Origin: Symsagittifera roscoffensis
Lineage: Eukaryota; Xenacoelomorpha; Acoela; Convolutidae
Length of the DNA stretch: 64,000 nucleotides
Assembly (NCBI RefSeq): GCF_963678635.1
Contig: NC_087063.1
Coordinates: 9,024,386-9,088,385, forward strand
Direction: 5' to 3'
Each line of letters begins with the position of its first letter. Position 1 is the stretch's first letter. Position numbers and translations under genes: made by a program. The notes beneath the pieces are model-generated. The model ran no database searches. It was not told the origin of the DNA and saw only the letters and a program-made list of their open reading frames with translations. Positions 13,201-25,200 of the stretch are shown here, piece after piece.

Positions 13201-16200
13201 TAGTCTAATACCGATCTTAATTTTAATCTTATATCTCCTAGTCTCAATAGATCTAGTGTATACTGGTTTATGCGAGTTAGTTCTTGGAGTTTATCCAGAA
13301 GGAGAACAACTGTATTCAAAGTTTTATTCAATTTGTTCTGGTGCTGAAACTAGAACTGCAATTGATTTACTCAATGAACTGCAATTGATTTCTGTTACTT
13401 TTTTCAAGACAAAAATAAAACCTTTTTGTCCAATTAACTTTGATTGATGAGCCGACAGTTTTAAAAAATTTGTCAATCTATTTTAATTTTTCCAACTTTT
13501 TGACAAGTTGGCACTTGATTTGAGTTGTTGTTTCCCTCTAGCAGTTTTTGTGTATAGTTTATCCATTTTAATGATGTTTCTAATTGTTTTCAACATTCCT
13601 AGTAACTTCAACTTTGATTTACTCTGATTTTCAGCGTAAGAATCTTCAGCGTTCAGAATCAAGTCGATGAATTTTCGAAGTGTTCCGATTTCTCGAATTT
13701 GTTCAGTTTGATTTTTGTGTTCACTGACAATTTTCTTGATTTGATCACATGTATCTACGACTGCATCGAGAGCTGCAAAATTCATTGTCGGGTTTTTGAT
13801 CAAAGTTCTCATCAAACTGTTCATTTCAGTTGCATAAAAGTCAATAGCTACTTGCCAACCATGAAACAAAAGTAATATGAAATCCAAAACAAGATTGCTC
13901 GTATCAAGACAAAGCCCTGAATGTTCCGACTGCCTTTTGAGGTTTATGGAGCAGTATAGTATTAAGAAATTAAATGAAATAAAACAAGTTGAAAAATTTT
14001 TCTAAAATGTTAAAGCTTTTAATAAAAATTATCCCCCCACACGCCATATAAAAAGAAAAGGATGGATTTCGCTTCTTGTAACAAATCACTTATGGCAAAT
14101 ATGCTTCTTTCACACAATTTGGATCAAGTTCTAAGACCGATTAACTCTCCGCTTACGCGTTAATAGCGCAAAATATATCGCGCGTTAATTGTCCCAAATT
14201 GGCCGAAATGGCAATCTTTAAACCCCCGTAACTTTACGAAAAATGATCACAATTGAATAACTTTTCAAATCTGAGCTCAGGACAACAATAGCTTTCGAAA
14301 ACCCGCCCTGATCATAAATATTCCGTTACTTTCGTATCGAAAGTTGGAACAATCACCCTATTCGATTGACTACAAAATGATAGTTGTGCTATATTTTGTA
14401 AGTTTGTCATTGTTCCGACTTGTATGGAGTGGTTTTGATGTTGCTATAAAATGACTGAAAACTTATTCATGCAAATTCTTTTAAGAAATGGTATCAACAA
14501 CAGTTAGAGTAAATAGGCGCCGAAGAGCTCGTTTTCCACACCATGTTGTTTTTTCTCGTAAATGGAGATAGTTAAAAAACTAGTTTTTAAAGCTGAACTA
14601 AATTTAAAAATGCGATAGTTATGAATTCACTATGAGAAGAACTTTCAGCATATGTTAGAATAGAACTACACGCTTAGAAACACGCCGTCAAAAACATTCA
14701 AGCTCGTCTCAACATAGACGAAAGCATCAGTAATATGACCAACAAGACCGCTCATTTATCAGGGCGAAGCACTGAATGTTCTGACTGTACTTTGAGGTCA
14801 ATTTTAAAAATATTTGGTTTTTGTTCCGACTTTCGATACGAAATTAACGGCGGAATATTTGTGGTACGGGCTCGTCCTGTACGGGCTCGAAAGTGCCTGA
14901 CTCCCCGGACATTGTCTCCTCCCCGGATGAACAATCCAAGCTCGGTTCGTACTCTTCCCTTGCATCCGTAAATTGTACTTTTCTCGTGAAGCTGGATTTC
15001 GACTTGACCCTGACTTCCTCAGTGGCTTGGACCTGGGTCGATATCCCACGTTCTGTGAACGAAGTCCTCAACAAGACATGCTTTGGCATTGAGTTCACCA
15101 GCTGGTTCACTATCGACCGGCAATCCCGTTCAACATCGCGACTGCGAATGGTCACTTGCCTCTTCTCCGTTCTCTCAGTGACGGTCAACCGTTGGATGGT
15201 TTCCAACCACTCACGATCATGCCTGTCCACTTCTCTATCCAGCAAGTCATGGAGCTTCCCCATGACGTCCGGCGCCTTGTTCACTGTCCTATTTAGCAGG
15301 ACTATGCTGTTTATACCCAGCCTGGTGAGCTCTTGCTGCACCAGATTGGATCGGACTAGCAGATCCAGCGGGACAGGATCACCCCTGGCTAATACCTTTA
15401 TTTCAGCGGCCATCTTCACCAGAAGTTCAGGGTGTCCTGGTATGGGGTGCCCTGACTTGTCCAGCCACCTGGTGAGTGGTAGTTTATCGTAGGTCTCTTT
15501 ATCTAGAAATGAAAATTCGTCTTTGATTTGTGCCTGATTGGCCTGCTTCTCTTCTAGGCGCTCATAGAAATCTGTCTTTTTACTGAGGCTATCAGCATTC
15601 TGGTGCTTGTCACGGGTACGGTGCTCTATGATCATGTGGTATCCATCCAGGCGCACGATCCAACGACCAATATAACTTTGGTCCATCGAATAGGTTTTCA
15701 GCCAGGCAAGTGCACGATTATCCACTCGCAACTTGAAGGGAGCACTCCCCAAGTAGGCCCTGTATTTTTCCACAAAAGTGATCACCGCGAATAATTCCGC
15801 TTTTGGTGCGCCGTACTTCATCTCAGTATCGCTCAGGACCTTACTTCCATAGGCTATCGGACGGAGAACCGTTCTCCCGTTCCACTCTTGCTCCTGGTGA
15901 AGTATGCCTGATATCGCAACCACTGATGCATCCGTGTCTAACACAAACATCCCCTTCTCTGTTGGCATGCCGAGGACCGGTTCCTCGCAAAGTTCACGTT
16001 TAATTTTTTCAAATGAAACTTGTGCATCATCAGTCCAAATGAATTTTTTGCCCTTATTTCTCATCAACTGCTGCATGGGGTATATCTTATCGGCGTATCT
16101 CTTGATGAACTCTCGATAAAAATTAGCAAACCCCAAAAAGCTCATCAGTTGTGTATCTGTCTTAGGTGCCTTCCAGGTCAAGACCGCCTCGACTGCTTCG

Positions 16201-19200
16201 GGATCCGGTCTCACACCATGCTTATCCACAAGGCGGCCCAGATACTTTATTGAGTCTCTAAGGATTTCACACTTGGAGGGTTTGCACTTCAGGCCCGCAT
16301 GTTTCATGCAAGTAAACACCTCATCCAACCTCTCTATATGATCCTCCAGGGTTGGTGTTGCTATTACGACATCATCGACATAACACATGATGAGGTTCCC
16401 GTATTTCTTTGTCACACTCGTGAGTGCCTGGGCCATCAGTCGCTGGACTGTGGCGGTCGCATTGCACAATCTGAATGGCATCCTCTTCCACTGGAACAAT
16501 CCCAGCTCGCACGCGAAGCCTGTTTTCTGACGATCTTGCTTTCTGAGTCGCACTTGCCAGAACGCAGAGCCCAAATCCAGTGTCGTGAAGAACTTTGCGT
16601 CCCCCAACTTGGAGAGGCTCTCATCGATGCGGGGAATTGGGTATGCGTCCTTTCTTGTCACTGCGTTCAAGTAACGGAAATCACAACAAAACCTGAGTTG
16701 CCCCCTTTGTTTTCAGCCATGACCACGCCACAAGCCCACGGGGACTTCGACGGCTCGATCATGTCGTACTCCATTAACATCTCGATTTCTTTCCTGCACG
16801 CTTCTGACTTATGAGGGGTCATTATACCGAGCCCTCTTCTATCTCAATCTTGTGTTCTACAAAATTGCAGCAACCTATGTCGGCCTTGTGCTTTGAAAAA
16901 ACGTGTGCATTCCGATTTAACACCGCCTTGAGCGAATCTAGTTCTCGGTCTGGTATTTTACCCTTCAGATGTTGTATCACGGGCAGGACATGTTTATTCG
17001 CTGCTAACTCTGTTTCCGTTGGTCTTTCGGGAAAATTTGATCTTCCTGGAAGGGTCAATCCATCTCCAATGGATTTAATATAGAACTGTCACCAAAAACA
17101 TTAAAAAATAGGATATTCGAGCCGTGTTTTCAAAAGCAATCACGTAGTCTGAGGATCCGAGACCCAGCTATGTGGTGGTGTTCGCATGTAAACGAAAGCT
17201 GATTAAAAGTCGTTTGACTGATGGCCTGAAAATAGTAACTTTTTACTTAGACCTAGACAGACCAGAAAATCAACTGGCTAGGTCAAGACGGTGAAAAACT
17301 AGTAGAATTTAGGTAACTGACGCCGGCCAGTCGTTAATAGGTACTGTTTTCTACGCTCCGTCACTGTGTAGTATTTGGGCGAATGTTACATAGCATTCTA
17401 AGAAACGCTCTGTTATTTTCTCAGAAGTTACGAACAAAAAGCGCACGAATCATCGTTACATTTCATTCCGACTTTTGAAGAAAATGACCGAGTATTTGCG
17501 GTCGGAGGAGTTTTGTCTTCAGACCAAATTTGAATTTTTAACTAGCCAGCTTCGACCAAAATTTTAAAATTCAGCTGAGAAGTATTGACCCTCTGAGCTC
17601 AATTTTCAGAAGGCAATTCCCCTACGATTCCCTTACGAAAAATGTGTTGGTTTGACAACTATATTTTCATTTTGATTCCTTTTAGAACTCAAACTCCAAT
17701 AATCATTTGTTTTGATATTGGCAGTTCCAAGTTTAACATTTCGTCAACATTTTCTTTATCAGAATTTATTGAAGACTTATTTAAGAGCAGTGGGAACATT
17801 CAGGGTTTTGCCTTGCTATATGGGAAGTCTTGTTACTTATTACTTTGCACTCAAACTGTGGGACAGATCAGAGAGGGGGGTCTCAAACCACTGGCTTTTT
17901 TAAAATCTGAAATCGGAGGTAGATGTACTTTTTGATCTCGATAATAGACTAAACTTCTCGCTCGATCACATTGCCTGACATTTTAATAAGTTCAGAAAAT
18001 AACCCAATGAACTCAAATTGATTTCTGTTAACTTTAAAAAGAAAACCTTATAAAAAGAAAACCTTATGGTCCAATAAACTTTGATTGATGAGCCGACAGT
18101 TTTTAAAAATTTGTCAATCTATTTTAATTTTTCCAACTTTTTGACAAGGTTGGCGCTTGTTTTGAGTTGTTGTTTCCCTCTAGCAGTTTTTGTGTATAGT
18201 TTATCCATTTGAGTGTTGTTTCTAATTGTCTTCAACATTCCTAGTAACTTCAACTTTGATTTATTCTGATTTTCAGGAAACAGTTTTCCATAAATCTCCA
18301 AAGTTTGCGAAGCATCTTCAGCGTTCAGAATCAAGTCGATGAATTTTCGAAGTGTTGCAATTTCTCGAATTTGTTCAGTTTGATTTTTGTGTTCACTGCC
18401 AATTTTCATGATTTGGTCACACGTATCTAAGAATGTAACGAGAGCTGCAAAATTCATAGTCGGGTTTTTGGTTAGAGTTCTCATCAAACTGTTCATTTCA
18501 GTTGCATAAAAGTCGATAGCTACTTGCAAGCCTGAAACAAAAGTAATTTGTAATCCAAAGTTACCCTATTCGATTGACAACAAAATGATAGTTGTGCTAC
18601 ATTTTGTAAATTTTGTCATTTAATATTTTAGGAGAGCTATAACAAAAAATACAGGACCTTGTATCGAGCGCAGTTAAAATTGCAGGAATTGAAATGAAAT
18701 GAGTATTCCATCATGAATTCAAGTAACCATGGCAATGCAAATGTGTGGTAAAATTGAATAGTGTGGTTAAAAAACAATAGAAAGCTCTATTTTGGAACCC
18801 GCGACAAAGCCTTTTTCGACTCTTATATTGGAGTCCACTGACAAAACTGCCTTGGGACAGTTTTACTACACCTTTACCTAGCAGGTACTGATTAAGCTCA
18901 CCTTTTGGATACTGCTTTAATTGCTCAATTTGCTCCATAATCCAATGATTTAATTTCGCCAAAAGGTTCCCGTCGTTTGATTGCAGCATTTCGTTAACTT
19001 GCATATTCGCTCCCTCTTCAAAACTCAAAGACGCTGCTATTCTCTGTACCGGCAACCTGATCATGTTTTCAATCTTCTTTAGTGCCAAAGATTCAAAGAT
19101 CGTCAGCTCTTTTTCATTGCCAGAGTCTGTAAAACAAAAATTTTTCAGAAAGACAACACAGATTCTGCGAGAAGAGTCAATGTTTTATCAATTTCAAAAT

Positions 19201-22200
19201 TTAGACTTGACAGCTTGTAACACGGCGACGCTTTGAATGTTCCGACTGCAATTTAACGTCTATGGAGCACTGTTCATTTCAAAACAATAATGTAATTTAA
19301 AAAAAACTAAAAGAGAATCGATTTAAAAAATTCATTAAAGTAAACAATGATATGATTCGCATATAATAACGTATTATTTATACCAACTGACATACCTCAA
19401 TTCAATTTGAAACAATTTTTGAAATGGATTAAATAGCCGGTCACGTGTTAATAGAACGAAGCATATTGCGCGTTAATTGTCCCAATCGGCCAAATTGGCC
19501 ATTGGCAATCTTTCAAAAAAAATGATCCCAGGTAATATATTTTCAAAATCTTCTTGGAGCTCAAGACATTTTCAGTTTTCAAACGATAAAATGGCTAGTT
19601 AAAAAGTTAAAATTGGTCGGGAGAAAAAACCACTATGAAAAAGTGTTCCCTCACTTTTTCAAAAATCGGAAAAAAGCAACCCCAAGCATAATTATTCCGT
19701 CAACTCCTACTAAAGTCGGAACAATAAAACTAAATGGGGCTGAAAGTTAGAATTAACTTGGGGCGCTACTTATAATTCTAGGAACTATTTTTATTTAAGA
19801 CAATTTATCCACTATGGGAAGGACCAGCATACAAGCTGTTCAGCTCATTATGGAGAAATGCTGTTGTGCTCCTGCTTAAGAACTAAATACTAATTTTTGG
19901 TTATTTTTCTGGGCTGAGTATTTTGGCCTTACCCTAAACAACGGATCTTGATGGGCCTTAAACATCCTACCTATCAGTTGAGTGGCGTAGACCTAACCAC
20001 TCAATTCAAAACCGCTCCCCTAGTTAACTTGGATAAATTACTAACAAATCAAATTAGTCTTAGGCCCAACTGCGCTGATAATCGAAATTAGTCTTAAGCC
20101 CAATTTTGAGACCAACCCGGGTTGACCAAAAATGCTTATCTTAAAATTTCCATATATGAAAAAATGCTTATCCTACAATTTCCTACAGTTTCATAGACTC
20201 AGAAAGTTGTAGAAAAAACTCTAGAATAAGCATTTTTCATAAATGAAAAGTGTAGGATAAGCATTTTTTCATAAACCAAAAAATTGATTTTTTTCTGAAT
20301 TTTATTTCTCAAAATATTTGGGATGTGTTCGTGACCGAACACAAGTGACTAAACCCATGGTGTACTCAACAGTAGTGTTCCCAAAAGGTTGATCGTCTGT
20401 CATTGACAATGCATTGGAAACGATCTGAATTGTGAACGTTATTACTTCACGAATCATATAGTGAAAGCATCAAACTTTTGAATTTTGGCAAAATTTTTCA
20501 AAATTTTTTTTTTTTGAAATTGAATTTTCATCTTATCAGACATTGATCAAGGCATATATAAACATGCCATACAAAAAAACAGGAGTTTTTAGCCTGTTTA
20601 AAAAAAGTTATCCAGAGAAACGGAAAAAACTCCAATTTTTGTGCATCGTGGACTACGTTACGCATACAAAAAGTTAAAATATGCATGCAAAATTTTTTTT
20701 TTGGAAAATGCTTGTTTGAGTACAAAACTCGATTTGAGGTTGAAAAAAAAACGAAAAAATTTCTGCGGCATTTTCAATTTTAAAATTGAGTTTTTTAAAA
20801 AATTGTATGAAAATTGTATGATTAGCATTTTGTCTTACATTTGATGTAGGCAATTGTATGATAAGCATTTTTGGTGTGGGTAAATGTAAGAAAAGCATTT
20901 TCGGTTTATGGAGGTCAACCCGGGAATGTTGCTCTAAATTGGTCTGCCTAGCCTAAATTTCACAACAGAGTTTTTTTGAATTCGAATCAAGATTAAAAGA
21001 AGCTTGATATGACACCACACTTCACCCCATACGAGCTTTGCCAGAGGTATCTAAAAACGGCAGGAAACAAAAAAACACTCAGCACCATAACTTTTTCCAA
21101 GTCGTGAAGTGGCTGAAACAAAAGTATACGTCGTGAAAAGAATTGAAAAAGTTGAAAAACTTACTTTTATATTTCGACAGCATCGTAATGAGTTTTCTAA
21201 TGTTGTTTTCATCTTCTCTTGGGATAACGACGTCCAGTGCGTTTCTTAGGTAATTTTCCATAAATAGGTCAAAAAATCTTTCGCGGTGATCATTCCAAAC
21301 TTTTTCTAAACTTCCAGAGTTCAAAGAATTCGAGCTGAAGCGAGGTTTTTCAAGCTTATCAAAAACTTCCCGCAAGTTTACCTTTACACTAGGTTCAGTT
21401 TGATCACTGATCTCTGTTCGGTTTTTGTTCCGGCCTTCAATTATCTTTTCGACCTGAATATTGACATAATCTCGACAAAAATCTCCGAATAGTTTGTTCA
21501 AACAAGCATCCAAGGCCGAATTCTGAATACCGTAATATTGGAACAAATTTATCAACTCGCAGACTGCTAAAAGTAGACTTTCTGATTTCGGCTCTGACAT
21601 GAAATCATTTTCGGCCTTATCGAGTATTTTTTCTACTTTTTCATGAACTTGTAAAGCTGCTTGGTTTGCTAAATTTGGAACATTCTCTGCCAATTCGGGT
21701 AATATTTGAGTTGTTCTGATTAGAGAAACAAAGTAGCCAATCAGAGAGAAGATGAAGTCAGGGAATCCCTGCAGAGTATTGTGTTTTCGAATGGAGCAAA
21801 TATGCTCAAGGAGGGAGACGGTTTGTTGTTGGAAATGAAAAATGAAGTCAGCTTCATCTAAAAATTTTTGAACGGTTAATCAAACAAATATGGAAACCGA
21901 TAAATATGTTTTTGAAAACCAATTATCAGGTAATCACCCGTTCAAAATTGTGTTCTTTTCCTTCCACGGGCAAAAAACTATGAAATCTTTTCTTCGTAAA
22001 TTTAATTTTGTGCGGACTGGACTCATTTAGCTTTTTTTCGCAAACATTTTTTTTCCATGAAAATAAAGTTTTCTTTGAAATCAATTTTGTGGACTTTGGC
22101 CATTATTGTTGTAAAATATGGTTTTCTGAAGAAAAATAGCAACAAAATTTACTTGCTTTTGAAAAGTTGTGCAATGAAGAAACAGTTGGCCAGCTTGCTG

Positions 22201-25200
22201 AAGTCCACGAATTGATCTGGATCGCAAGCCCATCTATTTTCCACAGCGTCTTTTCCCACGCGAACAAAGTTTTCACTCATAACCTTAAAGCAAAGATAGA
22301 TAGAATAAAGGTTCACCGATTTTCATTTTTGGCAGGGGCGGTTCTAGAATTTTCTCGAGGGGAGGGGGGGTCGGATTTAAAAAAAAATCGATATTTTATC
22401 GATCGTTTTTTGTTTGTTAGGTCGACCAAATTGGTTTTCCGAGCACTCACAAATCACTAGAAAGACCCTATTTTGATCAAATTTTCTGTACCGCAGGCAC
22501 AAATGGAGATCTTAAAATAGTACAAAAAGGGACCCTTTGTGTCGTCAGGTGGCCGAATCTTTGAGAGTCCATCCCATCAAACACCCCCCCCCCCCCCACC
22601 CTAAATCCGCTGGTGAATAGATATACACTTAGATTTTCATAGTGTAATTTTGTCAATCAAAAATCTATTTCCGCGATAGATATCGTTATCGATAAACATT
22701 GAAATCGATTGATATCTAAATTTTTGCTGAAATTTCATGTGAAAATACACAATTTAGACGCAATTTTTCGCTTTTCGTGATCTTTCATTTCATTTATTAG
22801 TGATTACGACTCGCATTTATCCGCTCACGACCTTGAGGAAACTCCCGAGGGTTTCAAGTGAGTCGTCAAACACACGAGCCGACTGTAGTTCCAGTGCGTG
22901 TGCCATTCGGGGTATGAACTGGTAGCTGGAGTCGGCTGATGCAATTTTAGATTTGAGCCGGTCGATGGTGAGAGCAGCTGTGTAGAAGTCTTTTTCCTCT
23001 GTCAATGACTAAAACAATGATAGAGATGATTGAACCACGTTAAAGTGTTCGTCAAAAACTGTTTCACTGTAACTAGAAACTTTTTTCGGTGGTCGCCCAA
23101 TCAACGATCATCAACGGAATTCGGAAGAAGAGGATTTGCGCGCATCAACGGGATTTGCTTGCAAGAAAAGGTTTATTTGGGAGCATTTAATGGCTTTATG
23201 GAACTTTACTTCTCAGTATCGATGCTTATTAAATCATAGTCCTCTATTATGAATAGGCTGGCGGCGGGTGCATTTCCTGGACGGTATTTAAAAATCGATT
23301 CTTCAATGCGACAAACCTCGAATTATTTTTTCGTTCAAAATTTCTAACCCAAAAAAAACTACAATATTGATTCGAAACCCCATATTGCTATGCCTTAAGA
23401 GAAGTTCTAGACTGAGTCGGCCTTAATTAGATGTCGTAGAATAGTACTGAATAGTACCCCACCCATTGGGATGTGAACGAAACCAAGTCCTGAGAATGTG
23501 AAACGTGAACCCGCCCCCCCCCCCCCCAAAAAAAATCCTTATACACGCCTCTGCTTATACCTCAATCTTCTGTAATGCCTCTGCCATGTCCAGACATATT
23601 TTGACCTCCCCCATGCATCTGTGCAGGTTGTTCCGAGCAGTGGTGACCTTTTTGTACTGGGCCAGAGACTGAGCCAGACTCTCTTGGGTGTCTGCCACAC
23701 TCTGCTGGAAGTACTGCTCATTCTCACGAAGATCTGCTATCTGAACGAGAAAAAAATGAGACGGACCACGTCGTAAAAAATGCAACTCGCGTTAGCTTCA
23801 GATCATTTATGCAAGGAAGGGACCAAATTAAGAGCTGTTCATTTCTTTCCGAAGAACCGCTGTTGTCCCTGGTTCAAAATTAAATGCCATGCAGACATAA
23901 GGGCTGAGAGTTGTTGCCTCAACCTTGGACTCCAAGCACGATTTTGGTAGACCTCAAAACACCGTCCTCTTGACTAATAAAGCTTTTTATACAAACGAAA
24001 ACCTTCCAGCTTTGAGCGATTTCATGGCAAAGAATTAGAAATTTTGGATTAAAATATTGAAAAAATTGGCGTTGTCGAAGAAAACTAACTTCTAACAAAA
24101 AAAGAAAAAAGTCAAATTAACTTTTTCTGATAAAATTTATCGAAAAAGCTCGAGTTCCTGGAAAGCACAAAAAAAACCTGGCAACTGAAATAACCTGTTC
24201 TTGAACAGCATTAATATGAAGAAATGCTTCCAAACTCTGGCTTGCTCTGGAGTCCAAAATGAAATGAAGCTTCTGTTCCAGTTCTTTCTTTACATCGTCC
24301 AAACTGGCGCAGAACTTTTCAGTCTCGTCGTCTCGGCCTCCGAATCGATTGATTAAAGCAAGAAGAGGTAGTTCGGATTTCTCGTGTAAAATTGAATCCA
24401 GAAGATATTGCTCGTTAGCTGCGTCGTCCTCGTTCTTCATTTTCCCAGCAATTTTGCGAAAAAAGCTCAAAAAATAATAATTTTTGCTATTGGTCTGAGA
24501 GTCGAATTTCAAACTAAACAGTTCATGACATCAAATGTTTTCTGAAGGAAGCGAAAGCTTGATTTGGATTGTTGGCGGTTTGTAATTTTATAGTGAAAAT
24601 GTGAGATTTTGACATTAAGTTGTGCAAACATTTGAGTTGCGTTTCAACAAATAGAGATGGTATACAAAACGTGGTTAGTGTCAGTTTCTCATTTCAGAAG
24701 TTCTCATTAGTTGGTCAATGTACTGCGTTCCTTTACCCATTTGAAAGGCTTGGGTTTCATCGGAAAAGTTTCACTAAGGAAAACACGGCGAAGTGCTTTC
24801 CCTTTCTTGATAATTTTTTGTTAGAATGGGCGCGAGGAAGGGGTAGGAGTCGAATGAAATCCGAAAGAAATCTGATTTAGGGAGAGAACATTTGTCAGTT
24901 GGTATAAAATGACTGAAAACTTATGCATGCAAATTCTTTTAAGAAAAGGTATCAACAACAGTTAAAGTATATAAGCGCCGAAGAGCTCGTTTTTCACACC
25001 ATGTTGTTTTTGCTCGTAAATGGAGATAGTTAAAAAACTAGTTTTTAAAACTGAACTAAATTTAAAAATACGATACTTATGAATTCACTATGAGAAGATG
25101 AGAAGAACTTTCAGCATATGTTAGCATAGAACTTTACGTTTAGAAACACGCCGTCAAAATTATTCAAGCTCGTCACAACATAGACGAAAGCATCAGTAAT

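Larger units (their letters stand above)
12715..14420. repeat. Segmental duplicate of 17618-18620, carrying a Sec15 pseudo-exon
   Basis: 12715-13095 matches 17618-17995, 13372-13887 matches 18003-18543, and 14358-14420 matches 18556-18620. This copy carries two interruptions absent from the other: an LTR-like segment (13096-13371) and a MITE (13888-14356). The duplication therefore includes the last coding exon of the Sec15 gene plus flanks, lying about 5 kb beyond the gene's 3' end in the same orientation. Confidence 0.85.

Noticed and set aside
14893-15492. 199-codon plus-strand frame
   Set aside because: Antisense shadow of the GC-rich pol fragment on the minus strand. No family resemblance.
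16299-16814. 171-codon plus-strand frame
   Set aside because: Antisense of the RT coding region.
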